A program made the translations under genes and the position numbers. The notes under the pieces were generated by a model, which worked only from the letters and a program-made list of their open reading frames with translations, had not been told where the DNA came from and made no database searches. Of a DNA stretch of 64,000 bases, positions 12,379-20,181 are shown piece after piece. Each line of letters starts with the position of its first letter. Position 1 is the stretch's first letter. Source of the DNA: DASYHS01 sp035998295 (GTDB lineage: Bacteria > Pseudomonadota > Alphaproteobacteria > Azospirillales > Azospirillaceae); the NCBI RefSeq assembly GCF_035998295.1, contig NZ_DASYHS010000070.1:62001-126000 (forward strand), read 5' to 3'.

Positions 12379-13091
12379 AGGCCGACATCCTCCGCCGGCT
12401 CGTCGACGCGCGGGCCGCCAAGCGTCCCGCCGCGCTGGTGACCGATCTCGGCACCGGCATGCAGTCGATCGTGCTGGACGACGGCGTCCACGGCGCGTTC
12501 GGCATGACCGACGAGGAGCTTGCCCTGGTCCGGCGCCACCTCGCCCTCGACCGCAGCGCCATCGTGGAGCAGGACGAGCGCTCCTGGTTCGTCCATGCGT
12601 TCAACCCGCCGCTGCGCCTCGCCATCGTCGGCGCGGTCCACATCGCCCAGGCCTTGGCCCCCGTCGCCGCACTTTCCGGCTACGACGTCGTGATCGTCGA
12701 CCCGCGGCGCGCGTTCGCGACCGAGACCCGGTTTCCCGGCGTCGCCCTCAGCGACGACTGGCCGGACGACGGGCTGCGCGCGATCGGCATCGACCGCCGG
12801 ACGGCAGTCGTGACCTTGACCCACGACCCCAAGCTCGACGACCCCGCACTCCAGGTGGCGTTGCGCTCGCCGGCATTCTACGTCGGTTCGCTCGGCAGCC
12901 GGCGGACGCATGCCAAGCGCGTCGCAAGGCTGCGCGAGGCCGGGTTCTCCGAGGCGGAGATCGCCCGGATACGCGCGCCGGTCGGGCTCGACATCGGCGC
13001 CGTGTCCCCGGCGGAGATCGCGGTCGCGATCATGGCCGAGATCACGGCCACCTTGCGGGCGTCGACCGGGGACGGCGCGGAGGACGGTTGA
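12375..13091 (+). CDS. XdhC family protein, C-terminal Rossmann-type half
   Basis: Protein of 238 residues with the XdhC_C Rossmann domain. The middle contains LAIVGAVHIAQALAPVAALSGYDVVIVDPR, then LTHDPKLDDPAL and FYVGSLGSRRTHAKR, all standard for this domain. It starts in an ATGA overlap with the preceding half-protein, so the pair probably forms one functional XdhC unit delivering cofactor to CoxL. The stop is followed one base later by the next gene's start. Confidence 0.92.
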   Translation: MKADILRRLVDARAAKRPAALVTDLGTGMQSIVLDDGVHGAFGMTDEELALVRRHLALDRSAIVEQDERSWFVHAFNPPLRLAIVGAVHIAQALAPVAALSGYDVVIVDPRRAFATETRFPGVALSDDWPDDGLRAIGIDRRTAVVTLTHDPKLDDPALQVALRSPAFYVGSLGSRRTHAKRVARLREAGFSEAEIARIRAPVGLDIGAVSPAEIAVAIMAEITATLRASTGDGAEDG

Positions 13092-13092
13092 G

Positions 13093-14718
13093 ATGCGGTT
13101 CGGCCCGATCCCACTGGAGCACGCGCAAGGCGCTATCCTCGCGCATTCCTTGCGGACGGGCGCCCTGACGTTCAGGAAAGGCCGGAAGCTGGCGGCCGCG
13201 GACGTCGCGGCACTGGCCGCCGAAGGGATCGCGGAGGTCACGGCGGCCCTCCTCGATCCCGACGACGTCGGCGAGGACGAGGCGGCCACGAGGCTCGCGG
13301 CCGACCTGCTCGGCCCGGGGCTGCGGGCCAGCGCCGCCTTCACGGGCCGCGTCAACCTGTTCGCCGAACGGCCCGGCGTCCTCGTCCTCGACCGCGAGCG
13401 GCTGGACCGGTTCAACCGGATCGACGAGGCGATCACGGTCGCGACGCTCCCGCCCTTCGCGGCCGTCGAGCCCCGCCAGATGGTCGCCACGGTGAAAATC
13501 ATCCCCTTCGCCGTCCCGAACGGGGCCGTGGAGCGGGCCGCCGCCCTGGCGCGGGGCGGCGAACCGGCGCTTCGGATCGCCGGCTACCGCCCGGTTCGGG
13601 CGGCCCTGGTCCAGACCCGGCTCGCCGGGACGAAGGAGAGCGTGCTCGACCGCACGGTCGCGGTCACCCGCGACCGGCTGCAGGCGCTCGGCGGCACGCT
13701 GGAGGCCGAGCGGCGCTGCCGCCACGACGAGGCGGCGCTCGCGGCCGAGATCGGGTCCCTGCGGGGGACGGGCGTGGAGATCCTGCTGATCGCCGGCGCG
13801 TCGGCCATCACCGACCGGCAGGACGTGCTCCCCGCCGCGATAGAGCGGGCGGGTGGGCGGGTCGACCATTTCGGCATGCCCGTCGACCCCGGCAACCTCC
13901 TCCTCCTCGCCCATCTCGGCGAGGTGCCGGTCCTGGGGCTGCCGGGCTGCGCCCGGTCGCCGAAGCTGAACGGCTTCGACTGGGTGCTCCAGCGCCTCGC
14001 CGCCGGGGTCCCGGTCGGCCGCGACGAAGTCATGGCGATGGGGGTCGGCGGCCTGCTGGCGGAGATCCCGAGCCGGCCTTTGCCCCGCGCCTCCGGCGGG
14101 CTCGGCCTCGTGGAGGCGCCGCGGGCGCCGCGGATCGCGGCGATCGTGCTCGCCGCGGGCCAGTCGCGGCGGATGGGCACCAACAAGCTGGTCGAGGAGG
14201 TCGGCGGCATGCCGATGGTCGCCCGCGTCGTCGACGCGGTGCTGGCCTCGGCCGCGGCCCCCGTCGTCGTCGTGACCGGCCACCAGCAGCAGGCGGTGGC
14301 GGCGGCACTCGCGGGACGGCCGGTCACCCTCGTGCACAACCCCGCCCATGGCGAAGGGCTCAGCACGTCGCTCAAGGCCGGGATCGTCGCCCTGCCCGAC
14401 GACGTCGACGGCGCGCTCGTGTGCCTCGGCGACATGCCCGGCGTCGCGCCGTCGGCCCTGGACCGGCTGATCGCCGCCTATGCGCCGGCCGAGGGCCGCG
14501 CGATCTGCGTGCCGACCTTCGGCGGCAAGCGGGGCAACCCCGTCCTGTGGGACCGCCGCTTCTTCGCGGAGATGATGGAGATCGCCGGCGACGTCGGCGC
14601 GCGCCACCTGGTCGGGGCGCATGCCGACCAGGTTGCCGAGGTCGAGATCGGCGACGACGGGGTGCTGGTCGACGTCGACACCCCCGAGGCGCTGGCGGCG
14701 CTTCGGGCCGGGAACTGA
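13093..14718 (+). CDS. Molybdopterin-binding / MobA-like nucleotidyltransferase fusion protein
   Basis: Cytoplasmic protein of 541 residues with two parts. Residues 1 to about 335 resemble the MoeA/MogA molybdopterin-binding fold (LLIAGASAITDRQDVLPAAI, and VLGLPGCARSPKLNGFD near its end). Residues from about 345 are a MobA/MocA-type NTP transferase beginning IAAIVLAAGQSRRMGTNKL, with LGDMPGV later. Such fusions are annotated with molybdenum cofactor nucleotide formation, as in MocA-like CTP:molybdopterin cytidylyltransferases. The fit with the neighbouring CoxL, whose relatives use a cytosine-dinucleotide cofactor, supports this. It is the last gene of the maturation operon and converges on a hydrolase gene. 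Confidence 0.88.
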   Translation: MRFGPIPLEHAQGAILAHSLRTGALTFRKGRKLAAADVAALAAEGIAEVTAALLDPDDVGEDEAATRLAADLLGPGLRASAAFTGRVNLFAERPGVLVLDRERLDRFNRIDEAITVATLPPFAAVEPRQMVATVKIIPFAVPNGAVERAAALARGGEPALRIAGYRPVRAALVQTRLAGTKESVLDRTVAVTRDRLQALGGTLEAERRCRHDEAALAAEIGSLRGTGVEILLIAGASAITDRQDVLPAAIERAGGRVDHFGMPVDPGNLLLLAHLGEVPVLGLPGCARSPKLNGFDWVLQRLAAGVPVGRDEVMAMGVGGLLAEIPSRPLPRASGGLGLVEAPRAPRIAAIVLAAGQSRRMGTNKLVEEVGGMPMVARVVDAVLASAAAPVVVVTGHQQQAVAAALAGRPVTLVHNPAHGEGLSTSLKAGIVALPDDVDGALVCLGDMPGVAPSALDRLIAAYAPAEGRAICVPTFGGKRGNPVLWDRRFFAEMMEIAGDVGARHLVGAHADQVAEVEIGDDGVLVDVDTPEALAALRAGN

Positions 14719-14723
14719 GCGGC

Positions 14724-15509
14724 CTAAGCCAGTTCCTCCAGGAAGCGTCTCACGATCTCGAAGGCGCCGTGGTCGTACACGTCGTTGTGCCCGGCGGCCG
14801 GCAGCCAGGCCGCCCGCTTCGGCTCGGCCGCGGCCTCGAACAGCCGGCGGCCGAAGCGGATCGGAATGATCCGGTCCCGCTCGCCGTGGACGATCAGCAG
14901 CGGCGCCCGGATGCGCCCGATCTTCGCCAGGCTGTCGAAGCGGTCGTGCATCAGCAGCCGCACCGGCGCCCAGGGAAAGCGCATCGCGCCGACATCGGGT
15001 ACGGACGTGTACGGCGCTTCCAGGACGACGCCGGCCACCCGCCGCTCGACCGCCATCTGCACCGCGACCCCCGTGCCGAGCGATTCGCCGTAGACCACGA
15101 CCGGCGCTTCTCCCAGCCGGTCCAGGAAGGCCCGCGCGTCGGCATAGAGCCCGTCCTCGCTCGGCCGCCCGGGGTTGCCGCCATAGCCGCGATATCCCGC
15201 CAGCAGGACGCCGAAGCCCGCATCGATGAGATGGCGCGCCTTGAACCCACGCAGGCCGAGATGCCCGGCATTGCCGTGAAACAGGACGACCGTCGGCAGG
15301 CCGGCGCCCGACGGGGGACGATGCCAGCCCGTCAGGTCGAGCCCGTCCACGGTGCGCACGACGATCGGCGCCATGTCGGGGACGTTCCAGGCCTCCGGCC
15401 GGGCCTGCGCGCGGTCGGGGAAGAACAGCAGCTTGCGTTGCGCCGCATAGAGCAGGCCGAGCAGGCCGCCATATCCCACCGCCGTCCCGGCCGCCAGCAA
15501 TGCCACCAC
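14724..15509 (-). CDS. Alpha/beta hydrolase, BEM46/YqkD-like, membrane-anchored
   Basis: Hydrolase of about 261 residues with an N-terminal hydrophobic anchor (LLAAGTAVGYGGLLGLLYAAQ). The nucleophile elbow is GESLG, the acid lies in HGERDRIIP and the catalytic histidine in AGHNDV. The oxyanion region is FHGNAGH. I prefer the GTG at 15509 because GGAGGAAGG precedes it; an ATG at 15542 is an alternative without a visible ribosome site. Substrate unknown. It follows the permease gene by 64 bases and is probably co-transcribed. Confidence 0.82.
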   Translation of the reverse strand: MVALLAAGTAVGYGGLLGLLYAAQRKLLFFPDRAQARPEAWNVPDMAPIVVRTVDGLDLTGWHRPPSGAGLPTVVLFHGNAGHLGLRGFKARHLIDAGFGVLLAGYRGYGGNPGRPSEDGLYADARAFLDRLGEAPVVVYGESLGTGVAVQMAVERRVAGVVLEAPYTSVPDVGAMRFPWAPVRLLMHDRFDSLAKIGRIRAPLLIVHGERDRIIPIRFGRRLFEAAAEPKRAAWLPAAGHNDVYDHGAFEIVRRFLEELA

Positions 15510-15573
15510 GCCTTCCTCCGCCGATCTTCCGTCATGCCGCATACGAAACACGCGAGCGCCCGTCGCCGCCGCA

Positions 15574-16839
15574 TCACCGCCAGGCGAGCGGACCGAGCAG
15601 CGAGAACCATGCCAGGCTGGCCCCGAGGGAGGCCAGCGCCATCGGGATGCCGCAGCGGGCATGCGTCCGGAAGTCCAGCACTACGCCGGACCGCCGGGCG
15701 CGCTCCGAGACGATCAGGTTCGCGAGGCTGCCGATCAGCAGCAGGTTGCCGGCATGGGTGGAGAGCACGGCCAGCGCCTGCAGCGCCGCCTCCCCCGGCG
15801 CCGGCCAGACCGAAAGCAGCAGCATCACCGCAGGCACGTTGCCGACGGTGTTGCTCGCCAGCAGCGAGAAGCCGGCGAGCGGGCCGAGCGCCGCGAGGTC
15901 CACGCGGCCCAGCGCGATCCAGGCCGCGGCCCCGGCGCCGTAGGCGCTTGCCGACATGGCGCCAGTCACGACGAACAGGCTCGCGAACAGGACGATGAGG
16001 CTCCAGTCGACGCCGGCCATCAGGCTCCGGGTCTCGTGCCGCCGGCTCACGAACAGCAGCGCCGCCACGCCGGCCACCGCGACCTCGTGCGGGAGCGGGC
16101 TCGCGAAGAGCGCGACCAGCAGCATGGTGGCGGCCAGCGCCTTCGCGAGCGCCGGCCGGTCGACGGCCGGTGGATGGACCGTCGGCGGATCGGCCACGGA
16201 GTTGGTGGCCGCCGCCTGCCGGCGGAACGCGCCGTGCCAGACGAAGGCGACCGTCGCGAAGACGCAAGCCATGCCCATCAACGCGGGCGGCCCGCAGACG
16301 AGAAGGAAGCGCCAGAAATCGAGCGCACCGGCCTGCGCGATCAGGATGTTCTGTGGATTGCCGATGATCGTCGCCGCCGAGCCGGCGTTGCTGGCCCCGG
16401 CGAGCGCGATCAGGTACGGCCGGGGATCGAGCCCCCGCGCGGTCAGGCCGGCGCACAGCAGCGGCGTCATCGCGAAGGCGACGACGTCGTTGGCGACCAC
16501 CGCCGACAGCCCGCCCGCGACCGCGACGACGAGCGCCAGCAGCACCAGCGGCGAGCCCCGGTACCCGGCGATGCGGGCGGCGCACCACCCGTAGGCGCCC
16601 GCGATCTCGAACTGGGTGGAAAGGACCATCAGCCCGAACAGCATGACCAGCGTCGGCAGGTCGATGAAGCCGGCCGCCTGCCGGCTCGTGACGGCCCCGC
16701 ATGCCAGCAGGACGACGGCGCCGATGAAGGCCATGCCCGTGCGGTCGATCCGGAACCGGGGCACCCGGCCGGCCGCCATGGCGAGATACGTCGCGACGAA
16801 GACGACGGGGAGCAGCCAGCCCGCCGCGGCATCGGGCAT
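15574..16839 (-). CDS. SLC13/ArsB-NhaD superfamily anion permease
   Basis: Inner-membrane transporter of 421 residues with about eleven hydrophobic segments. It carries the ion-transporter superfamily hallmarks VVANDVVAFAMTPLL (about residue 115) and NAGSAATIIGNPQNIL (about residue 150), plus a matching late element SNTVGNVPAVML. The substrate could be an organic or inorganic anion, or Na+/H+. The ATG at 16839 lies 5 bases after the amidotransferase stop, so the two are coupled. Confidence 0.85.
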   Translation of the reverse strand: MPDAAAGWLLPVVFVATYLAMAAGRVPRFRIDRTGMAFIGAVVLLACGAVTSRQAAGFIDLPTLVMLFGLMVLSTQFEIAGAYGWCAARIAGYRGSPLVLLALVVAVAGGLSAVVANDVVAFAMTPLLCAGLTARGLDPRPYLIALAGASNAGSAATIIGNPQNILIAQAGALDFWRFLLVCGPPALMGMACVFATVAFVWHGAFRRQAAATNSVADPPTVHPPAVDRPALAKALAATMLLVALFASPLPHEVAVAGVAALLFVSRRHETRSLMAGVDWSLIVLFASLFVVTGAMSASAYGAGAAAWIALGRVDLAALGPLAGFSLLASNTVGNVPAVMLLLSVWPAPGEAALQALAVLSTHAGNLLLIGSLANLIVSERARRSGVVLDFRTHARCGIPMALASLGASLAWFSLLGPLAWR

Positions 16840-16844
16840 GGAGG

Positions 16845-17573
16845 TCAGTCTCCGTTCCGTCGTTCCCGCTCGACCGCGCACAGCCGCAACCAGCGGCCGG
16901 CGATCGTCGCGGCGAGTTCGGCGGCCGCCGGCTCGCGACCGGTGAATTCCTCGCCGAGACGCCCGGCCAGCCGAACGCCGCCGGGAGGAAGCACGCCGGC
17001 GGCGGCATCGATCCAGCCGCGCACGATGCCCTCGGTCACCTCGGGATGGAACTGCACGCCGTAAAGGACGTCCTCCGCCACGAAGGCCTGGTTCCGGCAC
17101 GCCTCTCCGGTCGCCAGCAGCAAGGCGCCCGCCGGCAGGTCGAAGGTGTCGTAGTGCCATTGGAAGACGCGCGGCGGCGCGCCGATGCCGCCGAAGACCG
17201 GATCGGCGGCCGCGGTGCCGGTGGGCGCCACCGTCTCGAAGCCGAACTCGGGGACGCGGAGCGGATAAACGCGATTGCCGAGCGCGCGGGCGATGAGCTG
17301 CGCCCCCAGGCACACGCCAAGCACCGGTCGCCGCTGGTCCCGGCACTGGCGGATCAGGTCCAGCAGATGCGGCAGCCAGGGACTGCTCGCATCGTCGGTG
17401 GCGCTCTGCGCCCCGCCGAGCACGACGGCGCCGGCATAGCCCGACATCGTGGCCGGCAGGTCGGCGGCCGCGGCCGGGGTCACCGTGACCAAGTCGGCTC
17501 CTGCCGCGGCCAAGGCCTCTCCGATGAGGCCCGCCGGCGCCCTGAAGCTGTTCTCGACGACCAGAATGCGCAT
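16845..17573 (-). CDS. Class I glutamine amidotransferase-like protein
   Basis: Protein of 242 residues with a complete GATase_1 triad: Cys in GVCLGAQLIARALG, and His-Glu in QFHPEVTE. It has no fused synthase domain, resembling the GMP-synthase-like or gamma-glutamyl hydrolase type subfamily. The start ATG at 17573 gives MRILVVENS, a natural first strand; an earlier in-frame ATG at 17612 is less likely. It lies 79 bases after the MlrC gene. Role unknown; removal of a glutamyl or amide group is a family-based guess. Confidence 0.85.
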   Translation of the reverse strand: MRILVVENSFRAPAGLIGEALAAAGADLVTVTPAAAADLPATMSGYAGAVVLGGAQSATDDASSPWLPHLLDLIRQCRDQRRPVLGVCLGAQLIARALGNRVYPLRVPEFGFETVAPTGTAAADPVFGGIGAPPRVFQWHYDTFDLPAGALLLATGEACRNQAFVAEDVLYGVQFHPEVTEGIVRGWIDAAAGVLPPGGVRLAGRLGEEFTGREPAAAELAATIAGRWLRLCAVERERRNGD

Positions 17574-17652
17574 GCCCGCCCCCGCACGGATCTTCCGATC
17601 GCGGATGTTCACGATCCGGCGGGACTGCGCCAGCGGGGAGTGTGCAACCCGG

Positions 17653-19128
17653 CTATGCGGTCGTCCGGGGGTCGAGCGGGAAGATCGGCCGGCGCAGCTT
17701 CTTGAAGTCGAGGGCGCCGTAGTCGGAGGTCGTGACCCCTTCGCCCGCGCATTCGACGACGTGACGGGCGATCGGCCAGAAGCCGGCCCGCCAATGCACG
17801 CGCGACTTCAGCATCACGTACTGGCACATCGTCGGGTCGATGCCGAGGCTCAGCAGGCATCCGACGTCCCAGGGCTCGTGATGCCGCTCGATCACGACGA
17901 TCTCGATCCCGCCGGTGTCGAGCACGACGGTCCGGCCCATCCCGACCCGGACGCCGGTGTACATGGGGCCGCGGATCGTGTACTCGCCGTCGGAGACCAC
18001 CCGCACGGTGCCGCTCACGCGCAAGGGCTTCGGTTCCAGGCCCAGCTTGGGCATGGCGAGCTTGCCGCCGAGATCGATGGTCACCCGGCTGCCGACGCCC
18101 GCGTCGATCATCGTCGCAACCGCGGCGGGATCGTGGATCGCGAACGCGACGGCGTTCCGCAGGCCCTGGCGCAGCATCTCCCCGAGGACGAGCGTGACGT
18201 CCTGGGTTCCTCCCGATCCGCAGTTGTCGGAGTGGTCGAGCATCAGGACGGGACCGTCGGCCAGCCGCTTGGCCCTGGCCACGGCCTTGGCCGCCGGCTC
18301 GGGATGGTAGACGAACTCGGCCCGCCGGGCCCAGGCCTGGTCGAGAAGGCCCTCGCAGCCGTCCCGCGCCAGCGCCTCGTCGCCGTCGGAGACCGTGACC
18401 ACGCTCAGGCCGGCATCGCGGATGTCGGCGTGCGGGAAGCCGCCGAACACGCTGGCGGCCAGAAGGCCGCCGCGCTCCAGCCGCCGGGCCTCGGCGACGA
18501 GGTCGCGCATCGGCGCATCGTCCGTGCCTTGGCGCATCACATGCGGCAGCATCGGGCGGTTGCCCCAGGTCATCACCGGGGCACGTTGCCCCTCCAGCAT
18601 GGAGAAGATGATGCCGCCGACCCGCTCACCGGTCTCGAACATGTCGACATGGGGATAGGTCTTGAAGCCCGCGATCGCCGTGGAGTTGCGGACCATCGCG
18701 TCCGTCACGTTGGCGTGAAGGTCGAGCGCCACGCCCACCGGGACGTCCGGGGCGATCCGCCGCAGCGCGGCGAGAAGCTCGCCCTCCCCGTCCTGGTGCG
18801 TTTCGGTGACCATCGCGCCATGCAGGTCGAGCAGCACGGCGTCGCAGCCGCCGGCGACCGCCTCCAGGATCGGCTCGGTCAGGCGGCGGTAGGCGTCGTC
18901 CTCGACCGGTCCGCTCGGCCAGGCTTCCGCCGCCACCGGCGTCACGATCTCCGCGCCCGCCCGGTGCGCCATGTCGATGAAGGCGCCCATGGGGGTCGCC
19001 GTGCCGCGATAGGCCTCGTAGGCGGCCGCCCCGAACGCCGGCCCGCCGTTGCCGAAGCGGGACAGGGGCGTCGGGACCGGTGAGAAGGTATTCGTTTCGT
19101 GCTTCAGAAGTGCGATGACGACGCGCAT
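17653..19128 (-). CDS. M81 family metallopeptidase, MlrC-like
   Basis: Full-length MlrC homologue of 491 residues. Family features are LLKHETNTFSPVPT at the N-terminus, DLHGAMVTE and DLHANVTDAMV in the middle, and LMLDHSDNCGSGG before the C-terminal MlrC_C domain. MlrC is a zinc peptidase of microcystin linear-peptide breakdown, but most homologues lie in unrelated organisms and likely act on other small peptides or amides. It follows the dehydrogenase-like gene by 18 bases. No signal peptide is seen, so it is cytoplasmic. Confidence 0.93.
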   Translation of the reverse strand: MRVVIALLKHETNTFSPVPTPLSRFGNGGPAFGAAAYEAYRGTATPMGAFIDMAHRAGAEIVTPVAAEAWPSGPVEDDAYRRLTEPILEAVAGGCDAVLLDLHGAMVTETHQDGEGELLAALRRIAPDVPVGVALDLHANVTDAMVRNSTAIAGFKTYPHVDMFETGERVGGIIFSMLEGQRAPVMTWGNRPMLPHVMRQGTDDAPMRDLVAEARRLERGGLLAASVFGGFPHADIRDAGLSVVTVSDGDEALARDGCEGLLDQAWARRAEFVYHPEPAAKAVARAKRLADGPVLMLDHSDNCGSGGTQDVTLVLGEMLRQGLRNAVAFAIHDPAAVATMIDAGVGSRVTIDLGGKLAMPKLGLEPKPLRVSGTVRVVSDGEYTIRGPMYTGVRVGMGRTVVLDTGGIEIVVIERHHEPWDVGCLLSLGIDPTMCQYVMLKSRVHWRAGFWPIARHVVECAGEGVTTSDYGALDFKKLRRPIFPLDPRTTA

Positions 19129-19146
19129 TGTTCCTCCTGGACGGCG

Positions 19147-19983
19147 TCAGGCCGGCTGACGCGCATCCAGGGTCGCCTGTACTTTCGCCGCGATCAAGGC
19201 ACCGATTCGGATTTCGGGCAGGAGGGCGAGCCCGTCGACCCTTTCGGCGTCGAGGTCGAGCACCGCTCCCCCCAGCCGGCCGCTGCGCAGGGCGGCATTG
19301 ACCGCCGCGGCATCGACGATCGCCGAATGCGAGGCGTTGACGAGGACCGCGCCGCCCCGCATCTGCGTGATCGTCTCCCAGTCGATCAGTTCGTGCGTCT
19401 CCTCCGTCAGGGGGAGATGGACGCTGATCGCGTCCGCCTCGTCGAGCAGGCGGTAGAGCGGCATCGGCTCGACCTGCGTGTCGCGCCACGCCGGTGCTTC
19501 CCTGTCGAGCAACGGGTCGTAGGCCGCCACCCTCATGCAGAGCATCTGGGCGCGTCTCGCGACCTCGCGCGCGATGGGGCCGAAGCCGACCAGGCCCAGC
19601 AGCCTGCCGTCCGCCGTGCCGTGCACGCGGGCGAGGAGGTCGGATACGGTGCCAGCGGCCTGCCCGGCACGGTCGCTGTCCCGGACATGGGGGGCGGTAT
19701 GGACCTCGATCCCACGGGCGCGGCACGCATCGGAGTCGACGCGCCCGAGATCGGTTCCGAGGCAACCGATCACCTGAAGCCGCGGAGCCGCGGCGAGCAG
19801 TTCGGCATCGATGATCGTACGATCCCCGACGATGAGGGCACGCGCCTCCGCCAGCGCGAATCCCAGCGCATCCAGGTCGAACGCGAGCCGGCGATCGTAA
19901 CGGATTTCATAACGCAGTCCGAGTTCCCGGACGACGCAGTCCTCCATGGGTTCGGCAATGATGATGTCTGTCACGGCAACCAC
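19147..19983 (-). CDS. D-2-hydroxyacid dehydrogenase family protein with altered active site
   Basis: Rossmann-fold protein of 278 residues, shorter than the usual 310-330. The NAD motif is GLVGFGPIARE (130-140) and VHLPLTEETHELI is typical. The position that normally reads N-x-A-R-G reads NASHS at 216-220, so the substrate-binding Arg is absent. The C-terminal PHIG catalytic histidine is also absent, replaced by EIRIGALI, and the protein ends soon after. It may be a non-catalytic or retuned homologue. First gene of the minus-strand run leading to MlrC. Confidence 0.8.
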   Translation of the reverse strand: MVAVTDIIIAEPMEDCVVRELGLRYEIRYDRRLAFDLDALGFALAEARALIVGDRTIIDAELLAAAPRLQVIGCLGTDLGRVDSDACRARGIEVHTAPHVRDSDRAGQAAGTVSDLLARVHGTADGRLLGLVGFGPIAREVARRAQMLCMRVAAYDPLLDREAPAWRDTQVEPMPLYRLLDEADAISVHLPLTEETHELIDWETITQMRGGAVLVNASHSAIVDAAAVNAALRSGRLGGAVLDLDAERVDGLALLPEIRIGALIAAKVQATLDARQPA

Positions 19984-20006
19984 CGCGGTTGTTCGTATCG
20001 AAGTTT

Positions 20007-20024
20007 AACGGGAAACGTCCCGTT
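20007..20024. promoter_or_regulatory. Inverted repeat in divergent promoter region
   Basis: AACGGGA (20007-20013) and TCCCGTT (20018-20024) form a perfect 7-base dyad with a 4-base centre, between the divergent dehydrogenase-like gene (start 19983) and the nucleotidase gene (start 20182). It could be an operator for either gene. On the plus strand it is followed by TTGG and a later TTTT, so a weak hairpin terminator is the alternative reading. Confidence 0.4.
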
Positions 20025-20181
20025 TTGGTTCTTTTCCCGACCATGTCCATTCAGACTAACCCGGCCGGGACCGGTGACAAGCTCCCATTCGCGAAGCGCC
20101 CCCTCCGGTCCGACCTGTGCCAGAATTAATACACTCAGGATGCCGGGTACGGCCGGCATCGCGGATCGAAGGGACGCCGAC

